In this document: piece by piece, positions 1 through 9,194 of the stretch | Layout of the letters: each line of letters begins with the position of its first letter | Numbering within the stretch: the stretch's first letter is position 1 | NCBI GenBank assembly: GCA_013816585.1 | Contig: JACDEE010000002.1 | Span: 221,587-285,586, forward strand | DNA from: Sphingosinicella sp. | GTDB taxonomy: Bacteria; Pseudomonadota; Alphaproteobacteria; Sphingomonadales; Sphingomonadaceae | Reading direction: 5' to 3' | Length of the DNA stretch: 64,000 nt | Translations under genes and position numbers: made by a program | Notes under the pieces: model-generated | Databases searched by the model: none | Seen by the model: the letters and a program-made list of their open reading frames with translations, nothing else | Told to the model about the DNA's origin: nothing

Positions 1-240
1 GAAACGGGCAAAGGTGTGATCATCCTCACCGATCTGTTCGGGGGGACCCCGTCGAACCTTGCCATATCGCTGATGAAATCCGAAAATATCGAGGTCATAG
101 CCGGCGTTAATCTGCCGATGCTGATCCGGCTGGAGGGCGCGCGCAAGATCATGGGCGTCAAGGCCGCGGTAGCGGCCGCGCGCGAAGCGGGACGTAAATA
201 TATCTCGGTCGCATCCGAGATATTGGGTGAGACCGTCTGA
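1..240 (+). CDS. PTS EIIA component, mannose-type (5' partial)
   Basis: The gene enters from before the window; 79 residues of its C-terminal part are visible, open from base 1 to TGA at 238-240. The segment VIILTDLFGGTPSNLA is the conserved core of the mannose-family EIIA fold. It is followed by the typical C-terminal helices with GRKYISVASEILGE. In alphaproteobacteria without a sugar-transporting EIIB/EIIC this protein receives phosphate from HPr and acts in a regulatory phosphorelay rather than sugar uptake. The HPr gene follows after 2 bp, as in the usual hprK-rapZ-EIIA-HPr order. The active-site histidine lies upstream of the window and cannot be checked. Confidence 0.9.
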   Translation, partial: ETGKGVIILTDLFGGTPSNLAISLMKSENIEVIAGVNLPMLIRLEGARKIMGVKAAVAAAREAGRKYISVASEILGETV

Positions 241-242
241 AC

Positions 243-509
243 GTGGCAAGCCGGACCGTCGACGTCCTGAACAAGCGCGGACTTCATGCCCGCGCCAGCG
301 CCAAATTCGTGACGCTCGCGGCGAGTCAGTCCGCAGCGATCGAGGTGGAAAAGGATGGCTCGAAAGTCTGCGGCACCTCGATCATGGGGTTGATGATGCT
401 GGGCGCCGCATTGGGTGACAAGATCACGATCAGCGCCGAGGGTGAAGGTGCCGAGCAGGCCGTCGCCGCGCTGGCGGAATTGGTCGAGGCTCGCTTCGGC
501 GAGGAATGA
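243..509 (+). CDS. ptsH: HPr phosphocarrier protein
   Basis: An 88-residue cytoplasmic phosphocarrier that passes phosphate from EI to EIIA. The GTG start at 243 places the catalytic histidine exactly at residue 15 (KRGLHARAS) and the regulatory serine at residue 46 (GTSIMGLMML), the canonical HPr numbering, which supports this start. Ser46 is the site phosphorylated by HPr kinase in organisms that have it. The gene begins 2 bp after the EIIA stop, so the two are surely co-transcribed. Length and both signature sites are normal for the family. Confidence 0.95.
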   Translation: MASRTVDVLNKRGLHARASAKFVTLAASQSAAIEVEKDGSKVCGTSIMGLMMLGAALGDKITISAEGEGAEQAVAALAELVEARFGEE

Positions 510-510
510 T

Positions 511-1308
511 TTGCCCCGCGAGATCACCGCATTTTCCAATCCGCTGGTGAAACAGGTTCGAGGGCTTCGGGAAAAGAAGAATCGCCGCGCCGAGGGCCTG
601 TTTCTGGCCGAGGGCTTGCGGATCCTGACCGAGGCGCGCGAAGCCGGCTTCCTGCCCGAGCTAACATTCTACGCTTCCGGCGCCGCGCACCCCCTGCTCG
701 ACCAACTAATAGCGGAGGCGGAGGCCGGCGGCGGCGAGGCAATCGAAACTACTTCCGACATCCTGCACAAGATATCCGGCAAGGATAATCCACAGATAGT
801 GCTCGGAGTCTACAAGGCCTTCCCAACCGACCTGGACCTTATCGACCGCGGCAAGGCGGATTTGTGGATCGTGGCCCAGGCGCTACGGGATCCGGGCAAT
901 CTCGGCACCATCCTTCGCACCGGCGATGCGGTCGGCGCCGGCGGTCTTATCCTGGTAGACGATTGCGCCGATCCCTTTTCGGTCGAGGCCGTCAGGGCCT
1001 CGATGGGCGCCCTGTTCACGCAAAAGATCGCGATGGCTTCCTGGCCGGACTTCATAGCCTGGCTGCGCGCGGGTGAAGGCGAGCTGATCGGCACCAGCCT
1101 CAATTCGAGCCAGGATTACCAGCAGCCGCGCTACCGCACACCCGCCTTCCTTCTGGTGGGCAACGAGGCGCAGGGCTTACCGGCGGAATATGAGGCCGAA
1201 TGCGACACGCTGGTGAAGATACCTATGCTCGGAAAGGCCGACAGCCTCAACGCGGCCGTGGCGACCGCGGTTACGGCTTATGAAATTATCAATCAGTGGC
1301 GGCGATAG
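511..1308 (+). CDS. SpoU/TrmH-family RNA 2'-O-methyltransferase
   Basis: SAM-dependent RNA ribose methyltransferase of the SPOUT superfamily. I place the start at TTG 511, one base after the HPr stop; it gives 265 residues and the usual N-terminus MPREITAFSNPLVKQVRGL. The N-terminal ~90 residues form the substrate-binding domain (AEGLRILTEA). The catalytic knot follows, with motif 1 LRDPGNLGTILRTGDAVGA (about residue 130), motif 2 LLVGNEAQGLP and motif 3 IPMLGKADSLNAAVATA. The Asn and Arg of motif 1 and the Ser-Leu-Asn of motif 3 are present. Whether the target is 23S rRNA or tRNA cannot be told from the sequence. Confidence 0.9.
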   Translation: MPREITAFSNPLVKQVRGLREKKNRRAEGLFLAEGLRILTEAREAGFLPELTFYASGAAHPLLDQLIAEAEAGGGEAIETTSDILHKISGKDNPQIVLGVYKAFPTDLDLIDRGKADLWIVAQALRDPGNLGTILRTGDAVGAGGLILVDDCADPFSVEAVRASMGALFTQKIAMASWPDFIAWLRAGEGELIGTSLNSSQDYQQPRYRTPAFLLVGNEAQGLPAEYEAECDTLVKIPMLGKADSLNAAVATAVTAYEIINQWRR

Positions 1309-1367
1309 TGGGGAACGATTGACACGCTCAGCCGCGGGAGGGCCACTTGGAACGGACCGGAGTGAAC

Positions 1368-1745
1368 ATGCCCAGATGGCCGGCCTATCTGATGCTCGCC
1401 GCCGCCGCGGCCTGCGCCTATCCCGCCGTAACTACTGACGCCCCGGCCCCGGGAAATTATCGCGCTCTTGGCCAGGAGCCCGGCTGGAACCTGATTATCG
1501 CCGACGGCCGGATCGACTATGTGGGCGATTATGGCGAGACCAAGATCAATGTCGCCAGGCCCGCGCCTCGCACGACTTTCAACGGCCATCGTTACGAAAC
1601 GGCGCGGCTGATCGTCGATGTCACCCACACGCGCTGCAACGATTCGATGAGCGGCCATGGCTACGCCGACACCGTCGCCGTGACGGCGGACGGCAAGAAT
1701 GTTCACGGGTGCGGCGGCACGAGACGTACCGACTGGGATATGTGA
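1368..1745 (+). CDS. small lipoprotein of the COG3650 type
   Basis: A 125-residue probable lipoprotein. ATG 1368 is preferred because GGAG lies 6 bases upstream; GTG 1362 and TTG 1347 are alternatives in the same frame. The N-terminus MPRWPAYLMLAAAAACAYP has a hydrophobic stretch ending in a lipobox-like AAAC. The mature part contains YRALGQEPGWNL, a mid segment TTFNGHRYET and RCNDSMSGHGYADTVAV. These resemble a family of small periplasmic or outer-membrane proteins with a beta-barrel-like fold often annotated as COG3650. Function unknown; two cysteine-containing motifs (RCND, CGG) are seen after the lipobox. Confidence 0.65.
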   Translation: MPRWPAYLMLAAAAACAYPAVTTDAPAPGNYRALGQEPGWNLIIADGRIDYVGDYGETKINVARPAPRTTFNGHRYETARLIVDVTHTRCNDSMSGHGYADTVAVTADGKNVHGCGGTRRTDWDM

Positions 1746-1764
1746 GGAGTTACGCGAAAGTCGC

Positions 1765-3090
1765 TTATTCGGCAGCTTCCGCGATATCGCTCGAAGACAA
1801 TTTGGTTAGGCTACGCGTCCCGATCTCGACCATCGGGAGAGGCTCGATCACCTTCCCGCCCGTTTCCACCTTCAGCGTTTCGAACCGCTTGGCCTGGGTC
1901 ATGACCTGGCTTTCCAGGCTTCCGACGAAATCATTATAAGCCCCAGTGGCCTGATTGAGACTGCGCCCCAGTTTGGCGACATGCGCGCCCATCACCGAAA
2001 GCCTGCGGTAAAGCTCCTTGCCAACCTCGGCGACCTCTTTGGCCTGAGCCGCCAGTGTTTCCTGCCGCCACATGCCAGCCATGATCTTTGCCAGCGCCAG
2101 CATGTTGATGGTGGACGCGATGATCACTCCGTTCTTGAAGGCGCTTTCGATCAGGTCCGGTGCCCGTTCGGCGGCCGCGGAAAGGAAATGCTCGCCCGGC
2201 ACGAACATGATGACGAAATCGGGCGATAGATCGAACTGCCGCCAATACCCTTTGCGCCCAAGATCACTGGCATAGCTCCTCATCGCGGCGGCATGCCGCA
2301 GCAGATGATCGGCGCGTAGAGCCTCGTCTTCCTCATCGAAAGCCTGTTCGAACGCGACCAGCGGGCATTTCACATCGACCACGATGCATCTTTTGCCCGG
2401 CAGGTTGATCACGCAATCGGGCCGAAGCTGCCTTTCGCCGTCGCTGACCGTGGCCTGCAGCGTGAAATCGACATTTTCGGCAAGTCCCGCAGATTCGAGA
2501 ATGGTCCGCAACTGCTCCTCACCCCAACGGCCCCGCGCCTTGGGGCTGGAGCGCATGACGTTGGCGAGCCGCTGTGTCTCCCGGCGGACATGCTCATTGC
2601 CCTGGGTCAGCTGGGCCACGGCTTCGCGCAGGGATTCATAGCTGCCGACGCGCTCTTTCTCGACCTTGCTGAGTCCTTCCTCGTAGCGTTTGAGCGTGGC
2701 TTCGACGGGCTGGAGCAGGGCCTTCAATTTCTCCTCGCTCTTTTCACCCGCTTGGTTGAAGCGCGCGTCGGCGCGTTCGAGGAAATGTTTTTGGGCATCC
2801 TGGAGCAGCTTGGCGCCCACCTCACTGAACTGGGCCGCCAGCAAATCCTTCGCCTCGGTCAATTCCTTCAGCCGAATGTCGAAATTGCGCGCGTCGGCCT
2901 GCAGCCCCGCCAATTCGCGCTGTGCCTCGTCACGTTCGCCAGTGACGGCGCCCAGCGATTGCCGAAGATAATCGGCGGTCCTGGCCCGTTCTTCAGCCAA
3001 AGCAGCGGACTGGCGGCTCCCGACGAACCAGCCGAGGCCCAGTCCCGCAGCCAGCAGCACGCCGCCAACAAGCAAGAATGATAGATCCAT
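1765..3090 (-). CDS. rmuC: DNA recombination protein RmuC
   Basis: A 441-residue protein with one N-terminal membrane anchor (LLVGGVLLAAGLGLGWFVG) followed by a long coiled coil of about residues 30-190 rich in Glu, Ala, Leu and Arg. The conserved C-terminal RmuC nuclease-like domain follows, with KARGRWGEEQLRTILESAGL, LPGKRCIVVDVKCPL and FVPGEHFLSAA. The VDVKCP motif resembles the D-E/QxK core of the PD-(D/E)XK fold. RmuC limits recombination at inverted repeats in E. coli. Its 3' end is convergent with the lipoprotein gene (19-bp gap). Start and length fit the family. Confidence 0.93.
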   Translation of the reverse strand: MDLSFLLVGGVLLAAGLGLGWFVGSRQSAALAEERARTADYLRQSLGAVTGERDEAQRELAGLQADARNFDIRLKELTEAKDLLAAQFSEVGAKLLQDAQKHFLERADARFNQAGEKSEEKLKALLQPVEATLKRYEEGLSKVEKERVGSYESLREAVAQLTQGNEHVRRETQRLANVMRSSPKARGRWGEEQLRTILESAGLAENVDFTLQATVSDGERQLRPDCVINLPGKRCIVVDVKCPLVAFEQAFDEEDEALRADHLLRHAAAMRSYASDLGRKGYWRQFDLSPDFVIMFVPGEHFLSAAAERAPDLIESAFKNGVIIASTINMLALAKIMAGMWRQETLAAQAKEVAEVGKELYRRLSVMGAHVAKLGRSLNQATGAYNDFVGSLESQVMTQAKRFETLKVETGGKVIEPLPMVEIGTRSLTKLSSSDIAEAAE

Positions 3091-3222
3091 GACGTCAATC
3101 CGATCCCAGAACGAAAAGCGAACTTAGAGCAGGCTTTCCCTACACCCAAGGGAAGTTCGGAGACGAAGGTGTCATCGTTTGCGGCAAGTAGCAGTGCTTG
3201 ACAGGCGCGCCGCCTGACTGGG

Positions 3223-3762
3223 TCAAGCGGCCAGTTTTGTGCGCTCTTTCCGTTGCTTGGCCAGTTTCTTTAACACCATCTCCCGCTTCAGGCGGGAGAG
3301 ATGGTCGATAAAGAGGATGCCTTCGAGATGATCCATTTCATGCTGGAGGCAGATGGCCAGAAGGCCGTCCAGTTCCTCTTCGTGGCTCTGGCCATTCTCA
3401 TCCAGCCACCGGGCGAGAACCTGGTCCGGTCGCTCGACATCGGCATATTGGTCGGGAATCGAAAGGCAGCCCTCGCTGTAGAGCTGGACGGTCTCAGATT
3501 CTTCGACGATTTCGGGGTTGATGAAGACCAGGGGCTCGCGGACGGGCTCGCCTCCCTCCTCTTCCGGCTCCTGCAGGTCGATGACAAGTATGCGCTTGGG
3601 AACGCCGACCTGGATCGCGGCAAGGCCGATGCCGGGCGCCGCATACATGGTTTCAAACATGTCAGCGATCAGCGCACGGATTTCGTCCGTCACCTCATCC
3701 ACGGGTGAAGAAATCTGCCGAAGCAGCGGATCGGGAGTCTCGATAATCGGGAGCAAAGCCAT
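3223..3762 (-). CDS. def: peptide deformylase
   Basis: A 179-residue cytoplasmic metalloenzyme that removes the formyl group from nascent peptides. All three signature motifs are intact: GIGLAAIQVG (motif 1), EGCLSIP (motif 2, metal-binding Cys) and QHEMDHLEG (motif 3, HEXXH). ATG 3762 is used; it is preceded by GAAGAA and gives the usual MALLPIIETPDP N-terminus, whereas TTG 3771 is a weaker in-frame option. The gene is not beside fmt in the classic def-fmt order; recR lies between them. C-terminal tail REMVLKKLAKQRKERTKLAA is typical of alphaproteobacterial type I enzymes. Confidence 0.96.
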   Translation of the reverse strand: MALLPIIETPDPLLRQISSPVDEVTDEIRALIADMFETMYAAPGIGLAAIQVGVPKRILVIDLQEPEEEGGEPVREPLVFINPEIVEESETVQLYSEGCLSIPDQYADVERPDQVLARWLDENGQSHEEELDGLLAICLQHEMDHLEGILFIDHLSRLKREMVLKKLAKQRKERTKLAA

Positions 3763-3821
3763 GTTCTTCAAGTAGGATTTTCGGCGCTTTTCGTCAAGAT
3801 TGGCGCGGCTCTGAACTGGGC

Positions 3822-4418
3822 TCAGGCCACAGGCCGCCGAGCCCGCAAAGCCTGGGCGAGCGTGCCTTCGTCGAGATAGTCGAGCTCGCCACCCACCGGC
3901 AGCCCGTGCGCAAGCTGAGTGATCCGAACCGGGAATCCCTCCAGCCTCTCAGCCAGATAATGGGCGGTGGTCTGCCCTTCCAGCGTGGCGTTCATCGCCA
4001 GCACTACTTCATCCACCCCGCCTTCGGACAGGCGAGCGATCAGCCGATCGATGGTAAGATCTTCGGGACGCACCCCTTCCATCGCCGAAAGCCGTCCGCC
4101 AAGAACGTGGAATCGGCCCGGAAAGAGCCGCGAGCGATCCAGCGCCCAGAGGTCCGAAACTTCCTCTACCACACAGAGCAGCCGCGGATCACGCTGGGCA
4201 TCGGTGCAGACGCTGCACGGATCGATCGTGTCGACGTTGCCGCAGGTGCCGCAGATGGCCAGATTCTCGTTCACCCGTTCGAGCGCGCGAAGCAATGGCG
4301 TCATGGCCGCCTCGCGTTTCTTCAGCAAATGGAGCACGGCGCGGCGGGCCGAACGCGGCCCGAGGCCCGGGAGCCGTGCCAGCGCTTGCGTCAAAGTCTC
4401 GATTTCGGGGGAAGCCAT
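3822..4418 (-). CDS. recR: recombination mediator protein RecR
   Basis: A 198-residue DNA repair protein of the RecFOR pathway, which loads RecA at gaps. Visible parts in order: helix-hairpin-helix near residues 10-25 ([20 protein letters not shown]), a four-cysteine zinc finger [16 protein letters not shown] at about residues 57-72, and a Toprim domain starting at [16 protein letters not shown]. The family ending [12 protein letters not shown] is present. It is transcribed toward def (59-bp gap) and divergent from fmt, with 66 bp between starts. Confidence 0.96.
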   Translation of the reverse strand: MASPEIETLTQALARLPGLGPRSARRAVLHLLKKREAAMTPLLRALERVNENLAICGTCGNVDTIDPCSVCTDAQRDPRLLCVVEEVSDLWALDRSRLFPGRFHVLGGRLSAMEGVRPEDLTIDRLIARLSEGGVDEVVLAMNATLEGQTTAHYLAERLEGFPVRITQLAHGLPVGGELDYLDEGTLAQALRARRPVA

Positions 4419-4484
4419 GCCAAAGAGGCATATGGGCTTGAGGCTCCGCTTGCCAAGCGCATTCGAGCGGATAAGGCTTCAACG

Positions 4485-5390
4485 ATGCGCATCGCTTTCA
4501 TGGGAACCCCGGAATTCGCCGTACCGACGCTCGACGCGTTGGTCGCGGCGGGACATGAGCTGGCGGCGGTTTACAGCCAGCCTCCCCGCCCGGCCGGGAG
4601 AGGCAAGGGCCTGCGGCCATCGCCTGTCCAGGCCAGGGCCGAGGCGCTGGGTATCGAGGTCAGGACTCCTTCAACTCTGCGCGGCGAGGCCGAACGAAGC
4701 GATTTCGCCGCCCTCGACGTCGATGTGGCGGTCGTTGCTGCCTACGGCCTGATTCTGCCGACCCCAATCCTCGAGGCCCCGAAACGGGGCTGCCTCAACG
4801 TTCACGGCTCCATTCTCCCACGCTGGCGGGGCGCCGCGCCAATACACCGCGCGATCCTGGCGGGCGACGGCGAGACCGGAATCACGATTATGGGGATGGA
4901 GCGGGGCCTGGACACGGGGCCTATCTATGCGGTTCGGCGAACCTCGATTGACGGCAAGACGGCGGGCGAATTGACCGAAGAGCTTGCCGCCATCGGGGCG
5001 GCGATGATGGTCGATGTGCTGGACAGGCTTCCTTCCCTCACCCCTGAGCCGCAGCCCGAAGACGGGATCACCTACGCGGCGAAGATCGAAAAAGAGGAAG
5101 CGCGCCTCGATTTCACGCAGGCCGCCGCTGCCGTCGAGCGGCAAATCAGGGCCTTCAATCCCGCGCCAGGCGCTTTCTTCGAATTTCAATCGGAGCGGAT
5201 CAAGATCCTCACGGCGGTGATAGGGGATTTGGAGGGTGAGCCGGGCCTGGTGCTCGATCACGGCCTCGCCATCGCCTGCGGGGAGGGATCGATCGTACCC
5301 GGCCTGGTCCAGCGCGCGGGCCGCGGCGTCATGGCGCCATCGGAAATGCTGCGCGGCTTCGTCATTCCGGCGGGAACGAAGCTGGCATGA
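4485..5390 (+). CDS. fmt: methionyl-tRNA formyltransferase
   Basis: A 301-residue enzyme that formylates Met-tRNAfMet using 10-formyl-tetrahydrofolate. ATG 4485 gives the standard beginning [19 protein letters not shown]. The catalytic region [17 protein letters not shown] contains the Asn and His of the formyltransferase active site. [17 protein letters not shown] supplies the conserved Asp. The C-terminal RNA-binding domain starts at about residue 205 ([20 protein letters not shown]). The stop overlaps the truA start by ATGA (5387-5390), so the pair is translationally coupled. Confidence 0.97.
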   Translation: MRIAFMGTPEFAVPTLDALVAAGHELAAVYSQPPRPAGRGKGLRPSPVQARAEALGIEVRTPSTLRGEAERSDFAALDVDVAVVAAYGLILPTPILEAPKRGCLNVHGSILPRWRGAAPIHRAILAGDGETGITIMGMERGLDTGPIYAVRRTSIDGKTAGELTEELAAIGAAMMVDVLDRLPSLTPEPQPEDGITYAAKIEKEEARLDFTQAAAAVERQIRAFNPAPGAFFEFQSERIKILTAVIGDLEGEPGLVLDHGLAIACGEGSIVPGLVQRAGRGVMAPSEMLRGFVIPAGTKLA

Positions 5391-6151
5391 CCCGATTTCG
5401 CCTCATCATCGAATATGATGGCCGGCCCTTCATGGGCTGGCAGCGGCAGCCGCATGGCCCCACGGTGCAGCAGGCCGTCGAGGCCGCCATCTTTGCAATT
5501 ACGGGCGAGCGTGCTGTGTTGCATGCGGCTGGGCGAACCGATGCCGGGGTTCATGCGCTCGCCATGGCGGTGCATGTGGACGTCCAGCGACCGATAAGCG
5601 CGTTCCGCCTGACCGATGCCATCAATGCCAAGCTCCGGCCGCAGCCGGTTGCGATCCTGTCGGCCGAGGAAGTGCCCCAGGATTTCCACGCCCGGTTCAG
5701 CTGCATCGGCCGCCGCTATCTGTACCGCATCATCAATCGCCGGTCGCCCCTGGCCTTGGAGGCGGGCCGCGCCTGGCGAATTCCGGTGGTGCTGCACGCC
5801 GACGCCATGCACAAGGCGGCGCAGCTTCTGATCGGAAGTCATGACTTCACGACCTTCCGCTCCGCCCATTGCCAGTCACAAAGCCCGGTAAAGACGCTCG
5901 ACCGCCTGACGGTCAGGCGATTGGGCGACAAGATCGAAATCGAAGCGGCCGCGCGTTCCTTCTTGCACCATCAGGTCCGCTCGATGGTGGGGTGCCTGCA
6001 GCTGGTCGGCCGCGGCAGATGGTCAGCCAGGGACCTGAAACAGGCGCTGGAAGCTAAGGACCGGGCCGCTCTGGGCCTGAACGCGCCGCCTGACGGGCTT
6101 TATTTCGTGGAAGCGCTCTACGAGACGCCGACAACCGTTTCACGCGCCTGA
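5387..6151 (+). CDS. truA: tRNA pseudouridine(38-40) synthase
   Basis: A 254-residue pseudouridine synthase for tRNA positions 38-40. The catalytic Asp sits in [14 protein letters not shown], about residue 54. Other family blocks are PFMGWQRQP near the N-terminus, [10 protein letters not shown], and [20 protein letters not shown] in the C-terminal half. The ATG lies inside the end of fmt (ATGA overlap). The last 34 bp overlap, tail to tail, the decarboxylase gene on the other strand. Confidence 0.96.
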   Translation: MTRFRLIIEYDGRPFMGWQRQPHGPTVQQAVEAAIFAITGERAVLHAAGRTDAGVHALAMAVHVDVQRPISAFRLTDAINAKLRPQPVAILSAEEVPQDFHARFSCIGRRYLYRIINRRSPLALEAGRAWRIPVVLHADAMHKAAQLLIGSHDFTTFRSAHCQSQSPVKTLDRLTVRRLGDKIEIEAAARSFLHHQVRSMVGCLQLVGRGRWSARDLKQALEAKDRAALGLNAPPDGLYFVEALYETPTTVSRA

Positions 6152-7353
6152 GGATGCCCCAGAAACGCCTGCGGGCTGGCTGAAAGGCCATAGGCGCCGG
6201 CGAGAAAGATCGCGATAACGTCTCCCACCTCCGCTCGGGGCAGCATGACGTCATCGGCAAGCCGGTCGAGCGGGGTGCAGAGGCACCCAACGACGCTGAC
6301 CTCCTCTCCGGACATCTGGCCGAAGCGATTGGCCACGGCGACTGGATAGTTACGGCGCACCACCTGACCGAAATTGCCGGACGCCGCCAGTTGATGGTGC
6401 AATCCGCCGTCAGTGACCAGAAAGGTCTTTCCGTGGCTGACCTTCCGATCGACGATGCGAGTAAGGTAGACGCCGGCTTCTCCCACCAGCCACCTGCCAA
6501 GCTCGATGGCGAAAACCGTCTCGGCCAATATTGTGGCGCGCGAGGCGAGTTTGCGGTTCAGGGCCTTGGCTACAGCCTCGACATCAAGCGGCTTTTCCCC
6601 CGCAAAATACGGAATTCCGAACCCCCCGCCCAGATTCACCAAAGGTGGCGGAACGCCGATCTTCTCCGCAAGAGCAGCCGCCAGGTCCAGCGTCGCGGCC
6701 TGCGCATCGATCAGCGAGTCGGCGCTCAGCGACTGGGATCCGGCGAAGATATGGAACCCCCGCCAGTCGGCCTTCGCCTCGATCAAGCTTCGGACCAAAT
6801 CCGAAACCCGATCGGAATCTACACCGAACGGCCTGGCTCCGCCGGACATGCGTATCGCGGAGCCCTTGATTTCAAAATCGGGATTGACCCGCACAGCCAG
6901 GCGCGGCCGGATCGATTGGCTGTTACCGATAGCCACGGCGCGCTGAGCCTCGCCTTCCGATTCCAGGTTGATCGTGATGCCCTCGGCCATTGCAGCGGCC
7001 ATTTCACTGTCACGCTTGCCGGGCCCGGCGAAGCTGATGCGATCCGCCGCCGCCCCGGCCCGTAACGCCATTTCCATTTCGCCCGCCGAGGCCACATCGA
7101 GACCATCGACCAGTCTCGCGATATTTTTCAATAAAGGCTCATAGCTATTTGCTTTTATGGCATAATGCAGTTGAACGTTAGGAAAAGCGACACGGAAGCG
7201 CTCGACCTTGTGCTCCACCATTTGGAAATCATAGACGAACAAGGGTGTATCGCCTGCCTCGCCGATCAGCGTATCCGATCGGCGACCGCCGATGAGCAAC
7301 ATCTCGTCATCAGCGCGGAATGAAGGGGGTATCGGCCCCATCGGCTTGCTCAT
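6118..7353 (-). CDS. PLP-dependent decarboxylase, exosortase A system-associated
   Basis: A 411-residue fold-type III PLP enzyme related to diaminopimelate/ornithine decarboxylases. The Schiff-base lysine lies in [12 protein letters not shown] (about residue 67). The phosphate-binding [11 protein letters not shown], the ELGRWLVG segment and a C-terminal [14 protein letters not shown] motif (equivalent to the catalytic Cys-Asp of the other subunit) are present. The proline-rich N-terminus and the close partnership with the acyl ligase (ATGA overlap at 7350-7353) match the decarboxylase always found in exosortase A/PEP-CTERM gene sets. The natural substrate is unknown; a ligase-activated or ACP-bound amino or dicarboxylic acid is an inference. 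Confidence 0.85.
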   Translation of the reverse strand: MSKPMGPIPPSFRADDEMLLIGGRRSDTLIGEAGDTPLFVYDFQMVEHKVERFRVAFPNVQLHYAIKANSYEPLLKNIARLVDGLDVASAGEMEMALRAGAAADRISFAGPGKRDSEMAAAMAEGITINLESEGEAQRAVAIGNSQSIRPRLAVRVNPDFEIKGSAIRMSGGARPFGVDSDRVSDLVRSLIEAKADWRGFHIFAGSQSLSADSLIDAQAATLDLAAALAEKIGVPPPLVNLGGGFGIPYFAGEKPLDVEAVAKALNRKLASRATILAETVFAIELGRWLVGEAGVYLTRIVDRKVSHGKTFLVTDGGLHHQLAASGNFGQVVRRNYPVAVANRFGQMSGEEVSVVGCLCTPLDRLADDVMLPRAEVGDVIAIFLAGAYGLSASPQAFLGHPQARETVVGVS

Positions 7354-8831
7354 CCCATCAACTCCATCTTCAACCGCTCGCGATCGACCTTCCCATTGGC
7401 GTTCCGCGGTAGCTTCTCCTTGTACAAAAGACTCCGCGGCTGCATGAAATTGGGAAGCTCCCGCTTCAGATGATTGCGCAATTCGGCCTCATCCTCCCTT
7501 TTCCCCCTGACGATCAAAGCGATGTTCTCGCCGATCAGGGGATCGGGCACCCCCAATGCGACCGCCTCGGCGACGAGGCCGCTCGCGATCGCCGCTTCCT
7601 CGATTTCGGTGGGGCTGACACGATTGCCGCTGGTCTTGATCATCGCGTCGGCGCGCGAGACGAAATAGAATAAGCCATTCTCGTCCATTCGAACGCGGTC
7701 CCCTGACCAGACCGCGCCATCGCGAAACCGCTCTGCGGACCGTTCGGCGTCGTTCCAATAGCCTTTGGCGACCAGGGGTCCTTTATGAACCAGTTCGCCT
7801 TCCTCACCCGCCTCTGCGGGCGAGCCGTCCGGCCGGGCCACAATCACCTCGGCGAAGGGAATGGCCGTCCCGATCGAATCGGGATGACTATCGACCCACG
7901 CAGGATCGAGGCTGGTAGAACGAAAAGCTTCGGTAAGGCCGTACATCAGATGGATCTCGGCCGCGGGAAACAGCTCGCGCATCCGGCGGACAATCGATGG
8001 CGGCAATTTGCCGCCGCTGTTGGTGAGCTTTCTGAGCGACAGCGCCGCCCTGGGCGGCCACGCGGCCTCGACCAGTTGCACCCAAAGCGGGGGCACGCCC
8101 GCCAGTGTGGTGACGTCATGATGCTCGACCGCCCGGATCACGTCTCGTGGCGCCAGATATTCGATGGGGAAGACGCAGGCTCCCGCGGCCCAGGCGGAAA
8201 GAAGCTGGTTCTGGCCGTAGTCGAAGCTGAGCGGAAGCACGCCGAGCGTCCGGTCTCCGGGGCCGAGATCCAGGTAGGAAGCGACGCTGACGGCGCCCAA
8301 CCAGAGATTGGCGTGGCTCAGCATCACGCCTTTGGGTCGCCCCGTCGAGCCCGAAGTGTAGAGCAACGCCGCCAGGTCGTCCGGATCGGCATTGGATGGC
8401 GGCAGAGCGTCATGCCAACCAAGCATCGTCGTCCCTTCCTGCTCTTCCACGGCAGTGCAATTCTCTGGCAAATCACCTGACTTCAACGTCTGCAGCCGCG
8501 CTGCACCGCTGATCACGAGCCGCGTGTCGCTATCCGCGAGGATGTGCGCGACCTGGGCGCGCTTGAGCAACGGGTTGATCGGAACATGGATCAATCCGGC
8601 CCTGGCGCAGGCCAGTGGCAGCAGACTGGTCATCCGGGTCTTGGGAAGCCAGCTTGCGACGCGGTCGCCTGGCGTCAGGCGGGCCCGGAGCGATGCCGCG
8701 AGCGAAGCCACCCGATTTTCGAGGCCCGCATAGTCAAGCACCCCTTCCCGCGTCACGAGCGCGGGCGCCTGACCGTGCCCGCGAAGCGTCAAATGGTCTA
8801 GCGGATGCGGAATAGGATCGGGTTTTGACAC
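7350..8831 (-). CDS. acyl-CoA/ACP ligase (AMP-forming), exosortase A system-associated
   Basis: A 493-residue ANL-superfamily enzyme that activates a carboxylate as an adenylate and transfers it to a thiol. Core motifs are intact: phosphate loop LYTSGSTGRPKGVMLSH (about residue 172), YGLTEAF, GDRVRMDENGLFYFVSRADA and the C-terminal catalytic lysine in LPRNANGKVDRERLK. The hinge IKTSGNRVSP is typical of the exosortase-associated ligase group. It overlaps the decarboxylase by 4 bp and stands head to head with an acyl carrier protein gene, which is a likely acceptor of its product. Substrate not determinable from sequence. Confidence 0.85.
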   Translation of the reverse strand: MSKPDPIPHPLDHLTLRGHGQAPALVTREGVLDYAGLENRVASLAASLRARLTPGDRVASWLPKTRMTSLLPLACARAGLIHVPINPLLKRAQVAHILADSDTRLVISGAARLQTLKSGDLPENCTAVEEQEGTTMLGWHDALPPSNADPDDLAALLYTSGSTGRPKGVMLSHANLWLGAVSVASYLDLGPGDRTLGVLPLSFDYGQNQLLSAWAAGACVFPIEYLAPRDVIRAVEHHDVTTLAGVPPLWVQLVEAAWPPRAALSLRKLTNSGGKLPPSIVRRMRELFPAAEIHLMYGLTEAFRSTSLDPAWVDSHPDSIGTAIPFAEVIVARPDGSPAEAGEEGELVHKGPLVAKGYWNDAERSAERFRDGAVWSGDRVRMDENGLFYFVSRADAMIKTSGNRVSPTEIEEAAIASGLVAEAVALGVPDPLIGENIALIVRGKREDEAELRNHLKRELPNFMQPRSLLYKEKLPRNANGKVDRERLKMELMG

Positions 8832-8903
8832 GGCATCCCTCTAGCGCGACGGCTTCGAAGCCGCTAGGCGGCGGCTGTTTCGCAAATGCAGGGGATCAGG
8901 CAC

Positions 8904-9176
8904 GTGGCCTTTAGCGATGCCGAGGAAATTGACCAAACGCTTCGGGCCACCTTGTCCGAAATGCTGGGCCTGCCCGCCGAACAGGTCGCGGCCTTCACCG
9001 AATCCTCGCCTCTGTTCGGAGCATTGCCGGAATTCGATTCCATGGCCGTGGCTGGCCTTTTGACCGAGTTGGAGGAACGGCTTGGTATCATCATAGAGGA
9101 TCATGATGTCGACGCGGACATGCTTGAAACCTATGGAAATTTACTGACCTTCGCCAAAGCCAAAGCGCTGCGTTGA
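8904..9176 (+). CDS. acyl carrier protein, exosortase-associated type
   Basis: A small phosphopantetheine-binding protein of 90 residues if GTG 8904 is the start (an AGG lies 4-6 bases upstream); ATG 8886 in the same frame would add six residues but has no ribosome site. The prosthetic-group serine is in LPEFDSMAVAGLL, the DSM form of the usual DSL motif. A four-helix pattern and an acidic helix III (IIIEDHDVDADML) fit an ACP. It is divergent from the acyl ligase and probably carries what the ligase activates. Confidence 0.85.
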   Translation: MAFSDAEEIDQTLRATLSEMLGLPAEQVAAFTESSPLFGALPEFDSMAVAGLLTELEERLGIIIEDHDVDADMLETYGNLLTFAKAKALR

Positions 9177-9194
9177 GACTTTGACGATCAAGCC

